Source: Mitsuaria chitosanitabida ATCC BAA-476 = NBRC 102408 (lineage in GTDB: Bacteria > Pseudomonadota > Gammaproteobacteria > Burkholderiales > Burkholderiaceae_C). Taken from it: a stretch of 64,000 nt of DNA. The notes under the pieces are model-generated. The model was not told the origin of the DNA and ran no database searches. It worked only from the letters and a program-made list of their open reading frames with translations. The position numbers and the translations under genes are program-made. Location: positions 62,001 to 126,000 of the forward strand of contig NZ_BCYP01000020.1 of the NCBI RefSeq assembly GCF_001598255.1, given 5' to 3'. Positions 16,110-24,714 of the stretch are shown piece by piece (positions within the stretch are counted from its first letter, which is position 1; every line of letters starts with the position of its first letter).

Positions 16110-17249
16110 ATGCGCGTCTGCTCACTGTCATCGGTCAAGAACCGCATCGTCCTCGGCCAGCCGCTGAACTTCAGCGTGCGGGACTCCGATCGGACGCTGC
16201 TGCTCGCGCGCGGGCAGGTGATCGCCGACGAGGCGCAGCTCGACGCCCTGCTGCGCCGCGGCGCGCTGGTCGAGGTGCACGAGCTGACCGAGGCCATGCG
16301 TCCCGGCGGCCCCCGCGCCGGCCATGTCGCGATGCGCCGCGAGCGCCTCACCGCCGAGTGGGACCGCGGCCTGCAGGACGTGCGCAACGCGCTGTCCGCG
16401 ACGCCGGACCGGCTGGCCGACGCGCTCAGCGGCACCACCGAGCTGATGCTGTCGCTGATCGACTGCTCGCCGGAGATGGCGCTGGCGCAGGTCGTGCGCC
16501 AGCCCGAGACGGCCAGCGGCCATTACGGCGTCAACCATTCCCTGCACGCGGCCACCGCCTGCCATGCGGCCGCCCGCTACCTGGGCTGGGGCCCGGACGA
16601 CCAGCGCCGCGCCTTCCAGGCCGCGTTGACGATGAACCTGGGCATGCTGGACCTGCAGGCCCGCTTGTCGAGCCAGGTCTCGCCGCTGACCTCCATGCAG
16701 CGCGAGGCCATCCAGGCCCATCCCATCCGCAGTGTCGAGATGCTGGAAGCGGCCGGCATCGACGATCGCGACTGGCTCGACGCCGTGCTGCAGCACCACG
16801 AGGTGCCCGATGGCTCCGGCTATCCGCACGGCCTCAACGACGTGGGCGAGCTCGCCGAGATGCTGCGCTACGCCGACATCTACACCGCGCGCCTGAGCAG
16901 CCGCGCCAACCGCCCGGCGATGAGCGCCGCGCAGGCCGGCCGGGAGCTGCATCAGATGGCCGCGCAGAGTCCGCTGGCGGCGGCGCTGATCAAGGCCTTC
17001 GGCATCTTCCCGCCGGGCAGCGTCGTGCGCCTGGCCAGCGGCGAGGTGGGCCTGGTGGTGCGCAACGGCGACAAGGCGCACCGGCCCATGGTCTCGGCAT
17101 TGACCAATGCCAACGGCGAGCCGCGCCACACGCCGGTGCTGCGCGACAGCAGCCGCGACGACCATGCGGTGGTGGCCCTGCTGCCCGCCCATGCCTCCCC
17201 GATCCGGCTGTCCGACGAGCGCATCGCCGCGCTGATCGCCGGCACCTGA
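16110..17249 (+). CDS. HD-GYP-like protein with degenerate HD dyad
   Basis: The 379-residue protein has an N-terminal segment (1-75) of about the size and position of the accessory region common in this group, then an HD-GYP-like domain (about 135-330). The HHExxDGSGYP motif (229-239) and the ADIYTAR helix are intact, but the metal-binding His-Asp pair expected in the helix AALxHDIG is Met175-Asn176 (AALTMNLGML). HD-GYP enzymes hydrolyse c-di-GMP using a metal centre; this variant has probably lost or changed that activity and may bind nucleotide or act as a scaffold. It appears to be a solo gene. The start is the first Met before the conserved region. Confidence 0.85.
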   Translation: MRVCSLSSVKNRIVLGQPLNFSVRDSDRTLLLARGQVIADEAQLDALLRRGALVEVHELTEAMRPGGPRAGHVAMRRERLTAEWDRGLQDVRNALSATPDRLADALSGTTELMLSLIDCSPEMALAQVVRQPETASGHYGVNHSLHAATACHAAARYLGWGPDDQRRAFQAALTMNLGMLDLQARLSSQVSPLTSMQREAIQAHPIRSVEMLEAAGIDDRDWLDAVLQHHEVPDGSGYPHGLNDVGELAEMLRYADIYTARLSSRANRPAMSAAQAGRELHQMAAQSPLAAALIKAFGIFPPGSVVRLASGEVGLVVRNGDKAHRPMVSALTNANGEPRHTPVLRDSSRDDHAVVALLPAHASPIRLSDERIAALIAGT

Positions 17250-17383
17250 TTCGGCGCCTGGTCAGCCTTTGCAGGCGGCAGGCACCCATGCATCAAACTG
17301 GGCAGGATCGGCCCCTCTTTGAGTCGGCCGATCGCCCGGACAAAGCGCGAATACTGCGGCCCTTTCCATCACGAGGGGTGCAT

Positions 17384-18154
17384 GTGGCGCGCGATCTGGA
17401 ACTCCGGTCGGAGAGCTGGCGGGCGATGGTCTCGCCGGAGCGCGGCGGACGGCTGCGATGGTGGGGCGAGGCCGGCGCCGGAGGCCGCGAGCCCTGGATC
17501 CGGCCGATGCTGCTGGAGCGTGGCCGGATGGTCGGCGGCTGCATGGCGCGCATGGCGGTCCCCTCCCTCGCCGATCCCGAGGACCTCGCCCGCGCGCCCG
17601 ATCCCGCGATGCTCGACGAACCCTGGCAACTGGCCCAGCGCACGATGGACACGGTCACGCTGATGCAGCATCACCGCGGCCCCTCGCCCGGCACCTGGGG
17701 CTACCAGGCCAGCCAGACCCTGCGACTGCAGCAGAACCGGCTCGAGTGGACGCTCTCGATGCGCAACCTGGGCCGGCATCCGATGCCGGTGCGCCTGGGC
17801 TGGCGCTTGCAGTTCGCCGAGGACTTCGCGCGGGAACTGGTCCTCGACGAGGACTGCCGGCTGGTGCAGCCGGCGCGCGGTCATGTCGAGTCCCTCGAGA
17901 CCTGGCGTGGGCTCGCGACGCTGGCCGGGCCGGGGGGCCGCCACGTGCTGCTCCGCGGCGATCCCCCGGTGACCACGTTGGACTTCGAGCGGCATCCGAC
18001 GCGCGCCTCGCTCCACCTTGACCTCATGACGCCCGGCGGCGAGGCATTGGCGCCGCTGCCGCGCGGCGAGGAGCTGACGCTGCGTCTGACCCTGGACCTG
18101 ATGGTGGCGAAGCGGCCTCCGCCGACCGGACGTCCGGCGCCGACGCTGCTCTGA
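17384..18154 (+). CDS. Hypothetical protein, galactose-mutarotase-like fold
   Basis: The 256-residue protein resembles aldose-1-epimerase-like proteins: an N-terminal SPERGGRLRWW, and a central LRLQQNRLEWTLSMRNLGRHPMPVRLGWRLQF, the pattern in which these beta-sandwich proteins compare free and shifted sugar. I cannot place catalytic His/Glu residues with confidence, so an enzyme function is not claimed. The GTG at 17384 is preceded by GAGGGG at a 5-base gap; an in-frame ATG at 17288 would give a 288-residue form. It lies between the HD-GYP-like gene and a SulP transporter, each with its own spacing. Confidence 0.7.
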   Translation: MARDLELRSESWRAMVSPERGGRLRWWGEAGAGGREPWIRPMLLERGRMVGGCMARMAVPSLADPEDLARAPDPAMLDEPWQLAQRTMDTVTLMQHHRGPSPGTWGYQASQTLRLQQNRLEWTLSMRNLGRHPMPVRLGWRLQFAEDFARELVLDEDCRLVQPARGHVESLETWRGLATLAGPGGRHVLLRGDPPVTTLDFERHPTRASLHLDLMTPGGEALAPLPRGEELTLRLTLDLMVAKRPPPTGRPAPTLL

Positions 18155-18270
18155 GCGCGACAGGACGCAGGGCCGCCGAGGGCCACGGCGCCCCTGGCCG
18201 GTCCGGTCTCGCGGGAGGGGGGCCCCTATACTGCCGCGCGCCGCGCTCCTGACGCGGCCCGACCTCTCCG

Positions 18271-19905
18271 ATGCCTTTCACCGCCGCCCTCCGGCCCTAT
18301 CTGCGCGACACGTTGCGCGACGACCTGCTCGCCGCCGTGGTGGTCAGCGTGCTGCTGATCCCGCAGAGCCTGGCCTACGCGATGCTCGCCGGCCTGCCGC
18401 CGCAGACCGGGCTCTATGCCAGCCTGTTGCCGCCGCTGCTGTACGCGGCGCTGGGCTCCAGCCCCTTCCTGAACATCGGCCCGGTCGCCGTGCTGGCGCT
18501 GATGATCCTGGAGACGCTGCAGCTGGCGCCCGCCGGCGTCAGCCCGAGCGAGGCCTCGCTGGTGCTGGCCGCCGAGGTGGGCGTGCTGCTCGGCGCCGCG
18601 GCGCTGCTGCGCCTGCATGCGCTGGCGGCGCTCCTGTCGGTCCCCGTGCTGCACGGCTTCGAGTCGGGCGCGACCATCGCCATCGCGGCCTCCCAGTTCC
18701 CCGTGCTGATCGGCTCCGCCGCCGGTGGCGCGACGCTGCCCGAGCTGTGGCGCTCGATGGCGGCGCATCACTTCGACTGGCGCGGCGTGGGCGCGCTCTT
18801 CGGCGTAGCGTCGCTGCTGGCGCTCATCGCGGTGCGGCGCCTGCCCAAAAGCCTGTGGTCACGCATGGCGCCGCTGGGCGTGCTGCTGGCCGCCATCGCG
18901 GTGGCCTGGAGCTGGGATCCGCAAGGCCTGCCCCGCGTGGGCGAGTTGCCGCCGCTGGCGCTCGCCTTCACCCTGCCGCGCCTGGACGCCGAGCTGTGGA
19001 TGGCGATGCTGCCCGGCGCGGCGCTGATCGCGCTGCTGGGCTATGTCTCCAGCCTCGCGGTGGCGGAATCGCTGGCGCGGCGCGTGGGCCAGCGCGTGGA
19101 CGCGCGGCGCGAGCTGATGGGCCTGGCTGGCGCCAACATCGCCGCGGCCCTGTCGGGCGGCATGCCCGCGGCGGCGAGCTTCTCGCGCAGCGTGCTGATG
19201 AGCGACGCCGGCAGCCGCACGCGCATGACCGGGGTGTTCGTCGCCGGCCTGATGGGCCTGGCGCTGCTGACGCTGCCGTCCGTGCTGGCCTGGTGCCCGA
19301 AGCCGGTGCTGGCGGCCAGCATCATGGTGGCGGTGCTGTCGGGGCTGAAGTTCGAGCCCTACCGCGAGTCCTGGCGCTACGACCGCGCCGAGGCGCTGCT
19401 GATGGTGACGGTGACGCTGCTGGTGATCTTCGTCAGCATCACCTCGGCGCTGGGGCTGGGCGTGGCGGGCGCGATCGCGCTGCTGCTGCAGCGCAGCGCG
19501 CGACCGCATGTGGCGCTGATCGGGCGCATCCCGGGGACCGAGCATTACCGGAACGTCGAACGCCACCAGGTGGAGCTGGACCCGCAGGTGCTGGGTCTGC
19601 GCATCGACGAGAGCCTGCTGTTCCTGAACGGCCGCAGCCTGGCGGACGTGGTGCAGGCGCATCTGGACACGCACCCGTCGACGCGACGCGTGCTGCTGCA
19701 GATGTCGCCGGTCAACAGCATCGACTTCAGCGGGTTGAGCGCGCTCAAGGAGCTGCATGAGACGCTGGAGCGACAGGGGCGGCGACTGGACCTGAGCGAG
19801 GTCAAGGGGCCGGTGCTGGACCGGCTCAAGGCCGGCGGCTGGGAAGAGTGGTTCCGCGGGCGGGTGTTCCTGTCGCATCACATCGGGATGCGGGAGGAGG
19901 GCTGA
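18271..19905 (+). CDS. SulP-family anion transporter with STAS domain
   Basis: This inner-membrane transporter of the SulP (SLC26-like) family carries sulfate, bicarbonate or a related anion. The 544-residue protein has the family N-terminal region LLAAVVVSVLLIPQSLAYAMLAGLPPQTGLYAS, about 12-14 hydrophobic segments to residue 410, and a C-terminal STAS domain (about 435-540; LRIDESLLFLNGRSLADVV, NSIDFSGLSALKEL). A possible -10 TATACT lies about 40 bases upstream without a clear -35. The stop abuts an inverted pair of REP-like elements. The ion specificity cannot be read from sequence. Confidence 0.93.
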   Translation: MPFTAALRPYLRDTLRDDLLAAVVVSVLLIPQSLAYAMLAGLPPQTGLYASLLPPLLYAALGSSPFLNIGPVAVLALMILETLQLAPAGVSPSEASLVLAAEVGVLLGAAALLRLHALAALLSVPVLHGFESGATIAIAASQFPVLIGSAAGGATLPELWRSMAAHHFDWRGVGALFGVASLLALIAVRRLPKSLWSRMAPLGVLLAAIAVAWSWDPQGLPRVGELPPLALAFTLPRLDAELWMAMLPGAALIALLGYVSSLAVAESLARRVGQRVDARRELMGLAGANIAAALSGGMPAAASFSRSVLMSDAGSRTRMTGVFVAGLMGLALLTLPSVLAWCPKPVLAASIMVAVLSGLKFEPYRESWRYDRAEALLMVTVTLLVIFVSITSALGLGVAGAIALLLQRSARPHVALIGRIPGTEHYRNVERHQVELDPQVLGLRIDESLLFLNGRSLADVVQAHLDTHPSTRRVLLQMSPVNSIDFSGLSALKELHETLERQGRRLDLSEVKGPVLDRLKAGGWEEWFRGRVFLSHHIGMREEG

Positions 19906-19946
19906 AGACCCTCACCCCCGCCCTCTCCCGCAAGCGGGCGAGGGAG
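19904..19946 (+). repeat. REP-like element, left member of an inverted doublet
   Basis: This 43-bp element, from GAAGACCCTC to GCGAGGGAG, is in the same orientation as copy A at 515. It overlaps the last two bases of the SulP stop codon. Compared with copy A it differs at about two positions. Confidence 0.75.
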
Positions 19947-19965
19947 TCATCTCGGCGCTGTATTA

Positions 19966-20005
19966 CTCCCTCGCCCGCGGGGCGGGAGAGGGCGGGGGTG
20001 AGGGT
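19966..20005 (-). repeat. REP-like element, right member of an inverted doublet
   Basis: This element runs from CTCCCTCGCCC to GGGTGAGGGT, inverted relative to the copy 20 bases to its left. The pair could form one long cruciform or hairpin between two convergent genes, like a REPIN. It may also act as a bidirectional terminator. Confidence 0.7.
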
Positions 20006-20051
20006 GGGAGCGTTGCAGTACGCCAGCGCCCGAAGGCCCGCTCCCCGGCGT

Positions 20052-21389
20052 TCAATGCACGTCGTTCAGATGCCCGTGCTTGCGCAGATCCGGGATCAGG
20101 AAGCAGACCAGGAACGCGAAGAAGCACATCACCGAGACGTAGACGTAGAACACGCTCTCGATGCCCGCGCCCTTGAGACTGAGCGCGACGAACTCCGCCG
20201 AGCCGCCGAAGATCGCGTTGCCGATCGCATAGGACAGCCCCACGCCCAGCGCGCGGATCTCGGGCGGGAACATCTCGGCCTTGATCAGCCCGCCGATGGA
20301 CGTGTACAGCGACACGATCGCCATCGCCAGGATGATCAGGCCGAAGGCCGCATACGGGCTGTGCGTCTGCTTGAGCGCCGACAGGATGGGCCAGGTGCAC
20401 AGCGCGCCCAGCACGCCGAACCACAGCATCGAGGTCTTGCGTCCGATCCGATCCGACAAGGCGCCGAACAGCGGCTGCATGCACATGTAGACGAACAGCG
20501 CCGCCGTCATCACCGTGCTCGCGACCTTCTTGTCCATGCCCACGCTCAGCACCAGATACTTCTGCATGTAGGTCGTGTAGGTGTAGAAGGCCAGCGACCC
20601 GCCCGCCGTGAAGCCCAGCACGATCAGGAAGGCACGCGAGTGCTTGGAGAAGAGCTCGCGCATGGAGCCCGATTCCTTGCGCTCCAGCTGCTCGGCCTTG
20701 GCGGTCTCGGCCAGCGAGCGGCGCAGGTAGAAGGCGATCACCGCCGTCGCCGCACCGGCCACGAACGGAATGCGCCAGCCCCAGTCGTGCATCTGCTGGT
20801 CGCTCAGCGTCTGCTCCAGGATGGCCACCACCAGCACCGCCAGCAGCTGGCCGCCGATCAGCGTCACGTACTGGAAGGATGCGTAGAAGCCGCGCTGGCC
20901 GCGCAGCGCGACCTCGCTCATGTAGGTGGCGCTGGTGCCGTACTCGCCACCGACCGACAGGCCCTGGAACAGGCGCGCCAGCAGCAGCAGGGTCGGGGCC
21001 ATCACGCCGATGGACTCGTAGGTCGGCATGCAGGCGATGGCCAGCGAGCCGCCGCACATCATGAGCACCGAGATCATCATCGCGGTCTTGCGGCCCTGCT
21101 TGTCGGCGATGCGGCCGAACAGCCAGCCGCCGATGGGGCGCATCAGGAAGCCCGCGGCGAAGACACCGGCGGTGTTGATCAGCTGCACCGTCGGATCGCC
21201 CTTGGGGAAGAAGGCGTGCGCGAAGTAGATCGCGGTGAAGGCGTAGACGTAGAAGTCGAACCACTCGACCAGGTTGCCGGAGGAGGCACCGACGATGGCG
21301 AAGATGCGATCGCGCTTTTCATGCGCGCTGTAATGGCCGGGCGTTCCCGAAGGAGTTCCGGCCGCCAGGGAGGAGGTCTTGGCGTTCAT
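20052..21389 (-). CDS. MFS transporter, metabolite:H+ symporter (MHS/KgtP-like) family
   Basis: This 445-residue inner-membrane symporter of the MHS family imports organic acids such as 2-oxoglutarate, citrate or shikimate. Diagnostic segments are [14 protein letters not shown] in TM1, [14 protein letters not shown] in the TM2-3 loop, [13 protein letters not shown] in TM4 and a second [11 protein letters not shown] loop between the halves. Twelve TM segments are predicted by eye. The start MNAKTSS was chosen as the first Met with an upstream AGG-rich region. The substrate is unknown. It converges on the SulP gene across REP-like elements. Confidence 0.93.
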   Translation of the reverse strand: MNAKTSSLAAGTPSGTPGHYSAHEKRDRIFAIVGASSGNLVEWFDFYVYAFTAIYFAHAFFPKGDPTVQLINTAGVFAAGFLMRPIGGWLFGRIADKQGRKTAMMISVLMMCGGSLAIACMPTYESIGVMAPTLLLLARLFQGLSVGGEYGTSATYMSEVALRGQRGFYASFQYVTLIGGQLLAVLVVAILEQTLSDQQMHDWGWRIPFVAGAATAVIAFYLRRSLAETAKAEQLERKESGSMRELFSKHSRAFLIVLGFTAGGSLAFYTYTTYMQKYLVLSVGMDKKVASTVMTAALFVYMCMQPLFGALSDRIGRKTSMLWFGVLGALCTWPILSALKQTHSPYAAFGLIILAMAIVSLYTSIGGLIKAEMFPPEIRALGVGLSYAIGNAIFGGSAEFVALSLKGAGIESVFYVYVSVMCFFAFLVCFLIPDLRKHGHLNDVH

Positions 21390-21469
21390 GGCCGCCAGCC
21401 TACTCCTGCCTCGTAAAAGCCGCAGGCGCCGTTCGGACAAACCGAGCGACACGCGCACCGGACGAGGGG

Positions 21470-22129
21470 CTATGCCATCTCGGCCATCGCCAATCGCACG
21501 CCGAAGGCCAGGAACAGGGCGCCGATGCCCCGGTTGAGCCAGCGGCCCAGGGTGCGCATGCCCGCGCGGCCGCGCACCCGCGCGCCGGCCGCGGCGCTGG
21601 ACCAGGCCAGCAGATGGCACCACAGCATGCCGTTCACGTTGAACACGGCGCCCAGGAAGACGAAGGCCAGCGCCTTGCTGGGCGCGCCCGCCGCGATGAA
21701 CTGCGGCACGAAGGCCAGGAAGAACAGCCCGACCTTGGGGTTCAGCACATTGGTCAGGAAGCCCTGCGCGAAGATGCGCCGCAGCGGCTGGGCCGGGGGC
21801 GCGGGCGGGGCGGTGTCGGCACCGTCCGAGGGCTCGGGCCGGCTGCGCTTGAACAGCAGCCCGACGCCCAGATAGACCAGGTAGGCCGCGCCCAGCAGCT
21901 TCACCACGGTGAAGGCCGCCGCGGAGGCCGCCAGCAGCGCCGACAGCCCCAGCGCCGCCGCCATCACATGCACGCAGGTCCCCGCGCCGATGCCCAGCGC
22001 CGCGGCCGATCCCGCGCGGAAACCCTGCGTGGCGCTGCGCGCCATGATCAGGAGCGAATCCGGCCCCGGCGTCATGTTGAGCAGCAGTCCGGATGCGATG
22101 AACAGGCCGAGGTCGTGTGTGCCGAGCAT
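21470..22129 (-). CDS. LysE/RhtB-family amino-acid exporter
   Basis: This 219-residue inner-membrane protein has the LysE hallmark [19 protein letters not shown] in the first third, [22 protein letters not shown] in the middle and six hydrophobic segments. The family exports amino acids or homoserine lactones; the substrate here is unknown. The start [10 protein letters not shown] is the first Met before TM1. It lies 80 bases upstream of the MHS gene in the same orientation, so they could be co-transcribed. Confidence 0.92.
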   Translation of the reverse strand: MLGTHDLGLFIASGLLLNMTPGPDSLLIMARSATQGFRAGSAAALGIGAGTCVHVMAAALGLSALLAASAAAFTVVKLLGAAYLVYLGVGLLFKRSRPEPSDGADTAPPAPPAQPLRRIFAQGFLTNVLNPKVGLFFLAFVPQFIAAGAPSKALAFVFLGAVFNVNGMLWCHLLAWSSAAAGARVRGRAGMRTLGRWLNRGIGALFLAFGVRLAMAEMA

Positions 22130-22281
22130 GCGAGGGTCCCCCGAAAGGCCGCCATCATGCCGCACCGCGATGGGACATCGCGGCCGCCACGCGCCCACCC
22201 GGGCTCCCGAGCGCCCGGATTTCCGGCCCGCGCGGCGATTGTTCCGATCTTTTCAACGGTCCGTTGCATCCAGATGGGTTT

Positions 22282-22295
22282 AAGGGTGAACCCTT
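22282..22295. promoter_or_regulatory. Inverted repeat in the DUF4148 upstream region
   Basis: AAGGGT-GA-ACCCTT is a perfect 6-2-6 dyad in the 334-base gap between the LysE and DUF4148 genes. It could be an operator for either gene or a short RNA hairpin. No clear promoter was assigned. Confidence 0.35.
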
Positions 22296-22463
22296 ATCCC
22301 TTATCGTTCATCCCATCGACACACCGAATCCGCTACCGGCCTCGCCAGGCAAACCCGACCGATAACCCGGACGGGCCCGCGACGAAACCCAGCGATCCGA
22401 CGCGCCGAATCCACCCCGCGCCCATCGCCGAAAGCCCTGAGGCCGAACCTGAAAGGAATCATC

Positions 22464-22787
22464 ATGACCCGCAACATCATCGCTTCCGCCCTGTTCGCTT
22501 CCGCCGCCCTGCTGGCCGGCAATGTCGCGATGGCCAACGACAACCCGCATGAACAGCCGGTGGTGTCGCCCAGCCAAGTCAGCCGCGCCGAAGTGCTGGC
22601 CGACCTGCAGATCTACCGCGAATCCGGCCTGGCCGCTGTCGAGCTGTCGGAAACCTACGGCTACGACAACGCCCGTCGCGACGCCGCCAAGGCCAAGTAC
22701 GCCCAGCTGCGCAACTCCCCGTACTACGCGACCCTGGTCAAGCAGTACCAGGACAACACGCCGGCCACGGCCGTCGCCGGCCGCTGA
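22464..22787 (+). CDS. DUF4148-family small periplasmic protein
   Basis: The 107-residue protein has a Sec signal peptide (MTRNIIASALFASAALLAGNVAMA, cleavage likely after AMA) and a short DUF4148-type domain with RAEVLADLQIYRESGLAAVE and AKYAQLRNSPYYATLV. Such proteins are abundant in Burkholderiales and are of unknown function. AAAGGA lies 7 bases upstream of the ATG. Its long 5' and 3' flanks and a terminator show it is a monocistronic unit. Confidence 0.88.
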   Translation: MTRNIIASALFASAALLAGNVAMANDNPHEQPVVSPSQVSRAEVLADLQIYRESGLAAVELSETYGYDNARRDAAKAKYAQLRNSPYYATLVKQYQDNTPATAVAGR

Positions 22788-22960
22788 GCGCCGAACCGCT
22801 TCGATCTCCCTCTCCTGCTGATCTCTCCTCCTGAAGACTGCTGAAGAACTCGAACAACAGACGACGATTTGAAGGTCAAGGGCTTCGGCCCTGGTCGGCG
22901 GCGGCACTCCGCACTCCTCCTCCTGGCTGCCGCCGACCGCCTCTCCACCTCTCGGACGAA

Positions 22961-22986
22961 TCCCCCTCGCCGAGGGGTTTTTCTTT
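22961..22986 (+). terminator. Intrinsic terminator downstream of DUF4148 gene
   Basis: CCCCTCG and CGAGGGG form a tight hairpin followed by TTTTTCTTT. It lies about 175 bases beyond the stop, leaving a long 3' untranslated region with no gene that I can see. Confidence 0.8.
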
Positions 22987-23099
22987 GCGCGCGCAGATAC
23001 TCGCCGCACGGATCGGAAAACCGTCCGTGAATCGTCACGGGATTCGCACAAAACCCTCACGGTAGCGGGGATGAACGGATATCTCCAGATCACGAGATA

Positions 23100-23116
23100 T
23101 TCACGCGCGCCGTGAA
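23100..23116. promoter_or_regulatory. Inverted repeat upstream of LysR gene
   Basis: TTCACG-CGCGC-CGTGAA is a perfect 6-5-6 dyad about 150 bases upstream of the LysR start, within the AT-richest part of this gap. It is a candidate autoregulatory site. The bases between 23120 and 23268 hold short GC-rich direct repeats only. Confidence 0.35.
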
Positions 23117-23268
23117 GATATTCGCCGGCATTCGCCCGGAATCGCCCCGCGGCGGTGCGGATCGCCGCGCAGCGCCCGGGTGAACCGGGAATCTCCGAGA
23201 ATCGCCCCGCGCGGCCCGCCCCAGCAGTTCCTCCCCCCGAGGCCGCGCGTCTCGACCGAGGGCATCGG

Positions 23269-24183
23269 ATGGACCGGATCGTGCAAATGCGGGCGTTCGC
23301 CCGGGTGGTGGAAACAGGCAGCTTCACGAAGGCGGCCGATTCGATGGACCTGCCCAAGGCCAGCCTGACGCGGCTGGTCCAGGCCCTGGAAGCGCGGCTG
23401 CGGGTGCAGCTGCTGACGCGCACCACCCGCAAGGTGACCGTGACGCAGGACGGCGCCGTCTACTACGAGCGCACGATGGCGCTGCTCAACGAGCTCGAGG
23501 CCATCGATCAGGGCATGCTCCACGACAACAGCAAGCCGCGCGGCCGGCTTCGCGTGGACGTCACCACGCTGACCGGCTCCCGGGTGCTGATCCCGGCGAT
23601 GGCCGATTTCCACGAGCGTTACCCGGACGTGGAGATCGCGCTGGGCGTGAGCGACCGCTCCATCGATCTGCTGGTGGACAACGTGGACTTCGTGCTGCGC
23701 GTCGGGCCGGTGCAGGACGCGGGACTGGTGGCGCGCAAGGTCGGGCAGATCCGCTTCGTGACCTGCGCATCCCCGGCCTACCTCGCGGCGCATGGCACGC
23801 CACAGGATCCCGCGGACCTCGATCGCGCGCCGCATCACGCGGTGGGCTACTTCTCGTCGCGCACGGGGCGGGTCTTCCCCTTCGTCTTCCATCGCGGCGA
23901 CGAGCGCGTCGAGATCCAGGGCCGCCGGCGCCTGGACGTCAACGACAGCAACGCCTACGTCGCGGCGGGGCTCGCGGGACTGGGCGTCGTGCAGCTGGCG
24001 CAGTACGCCGTGCGGGAGCAGGTGGAGCGGGGCGAGCTGGTGCCGCTGTTCCCCGACTGGCACCACAACGCCGTGCCGGTCTACCTGGTCTATTCCCCCA
24101 ACCGCTATGTCTCGGCCCGGATGCGCGTCTTCATCGACTGGATCGTCGAGACGCTGGCGAAGAAGGGGCTGGGACCCACCTGA
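23269..24183 (+). CDS. LysR-family transcriptional regulator
   Basis: The 304-residue regulator has a typical winged helix (MRAFARVVETGSFTKAADSMDLPKASLTRLVQALE) and effector domain (from about 90, RGRLRVDVTTLTGSRVLIPAMADFHERYPDVEI). It belongs to the broad AaeR/DmlR-like group by sequence character. There is no divergent metabolic gene next to it, so its target is unknown. The start is the Met at MDRIVQM; upstream in-frame residues are low-complexity and Pro-rich. Confidence 0.92.
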   Translation: MDRIVQMRAFARVVETGSFTKAADSMDLPKASLTRLVQALEARLRVQLLTRTTRKVTVTQDGAVYYERTMALLNELEAIDQGMLHDNSKPRGRLRVDVTTLTGSRVLIPAMADFHERYPDVEIALGVSDRSIDLLVDNVDFVLRVGPVQDAGLVARKVGQIRFVTCASPAYLAAHGTPQDPADLDRAPHHAVGYFSSRTGRVFPFVFHRGDERVEIQGRRRLDVNDSNAYVAAGLAGLGVVQLAQYAVREQVERGELVPLFPDWHHNAVPVYLVYSPNRYVSARMRVFIDWIVETLAKKGLGPT

Positions 24184-24294
24184 CGCGACCACGATGCGGG
24201 CGGCCCCCTCGGGCCGACGACGGCTGACATCGAGGCGCCCGGTGAAACGCGCCCGGTGAGGCGAGCCGGGTGAAGGCGCGCGATCAGGGGCGCC

Positions 24295-24681
24295 TCAGCG
24301 CCGCATCAGCCAGACGATGAGCAGCACCAGCAGCAGCACCCACAGCACGACGATGAAGGCGCCGACCTTGAGGTTGCGCGGCAAGCGGCCGCGCTGCTCG
24401 GCGGCGCGCAGCCGGGCCCGGGCGAGCACCGGCGGCGGCATCAGCTTGAGCACCAGCCAGAAGCCCAGCGGCACCAGGATGATGTCGTCGAGCAGGCCCA
24501 GCACCGGGATGAAGTCCGGGATCAGGTCGATGGGGCTGAGCGCGTAGGCCGCGACCGCGATCGCGACGAAGCGCGCCAGCCAGGGCGCCTCGGGGTCGCG
24601 CGCCGCGTAGTACACCGTGAGCAGCTCGCCCTTGAGCAGGGCGGCCCAGCGCTTGAGGGAGCCTCGGGATCCGCGTTTCAT
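24295..24681 (-). CDS. YkvA-family (DUF1232) membrane protein
   Basis: The 128-residue protein holds the DUF1232 signature [22 protein letters not shown] (about 45-66), flanked by hydrophobic segments, and a final TM helix (about 106-125) ending WLMRR. The function of the family is unknown. It is 33 bases downstream of the acyl-CoA ligase stop on the same strand and may be read through from it. Confidence 0.9.
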   Translation of the reverse strand: MKRGSRGSLKRWAALLKGELLTVYYAARDPEAPWLARFVAIAVAAYALSPIDLIPDFIPVLGLLDDIILVPLGFWLVLKLMPPPVLARARLRAAEQRGRLPRNLKVGAFIVVLWVLLLVLLIVWLMRR

Positions 24682-24714
24682 CCGCGCATCATGCGCCCGC
24701 GCCGATGACGGGCC

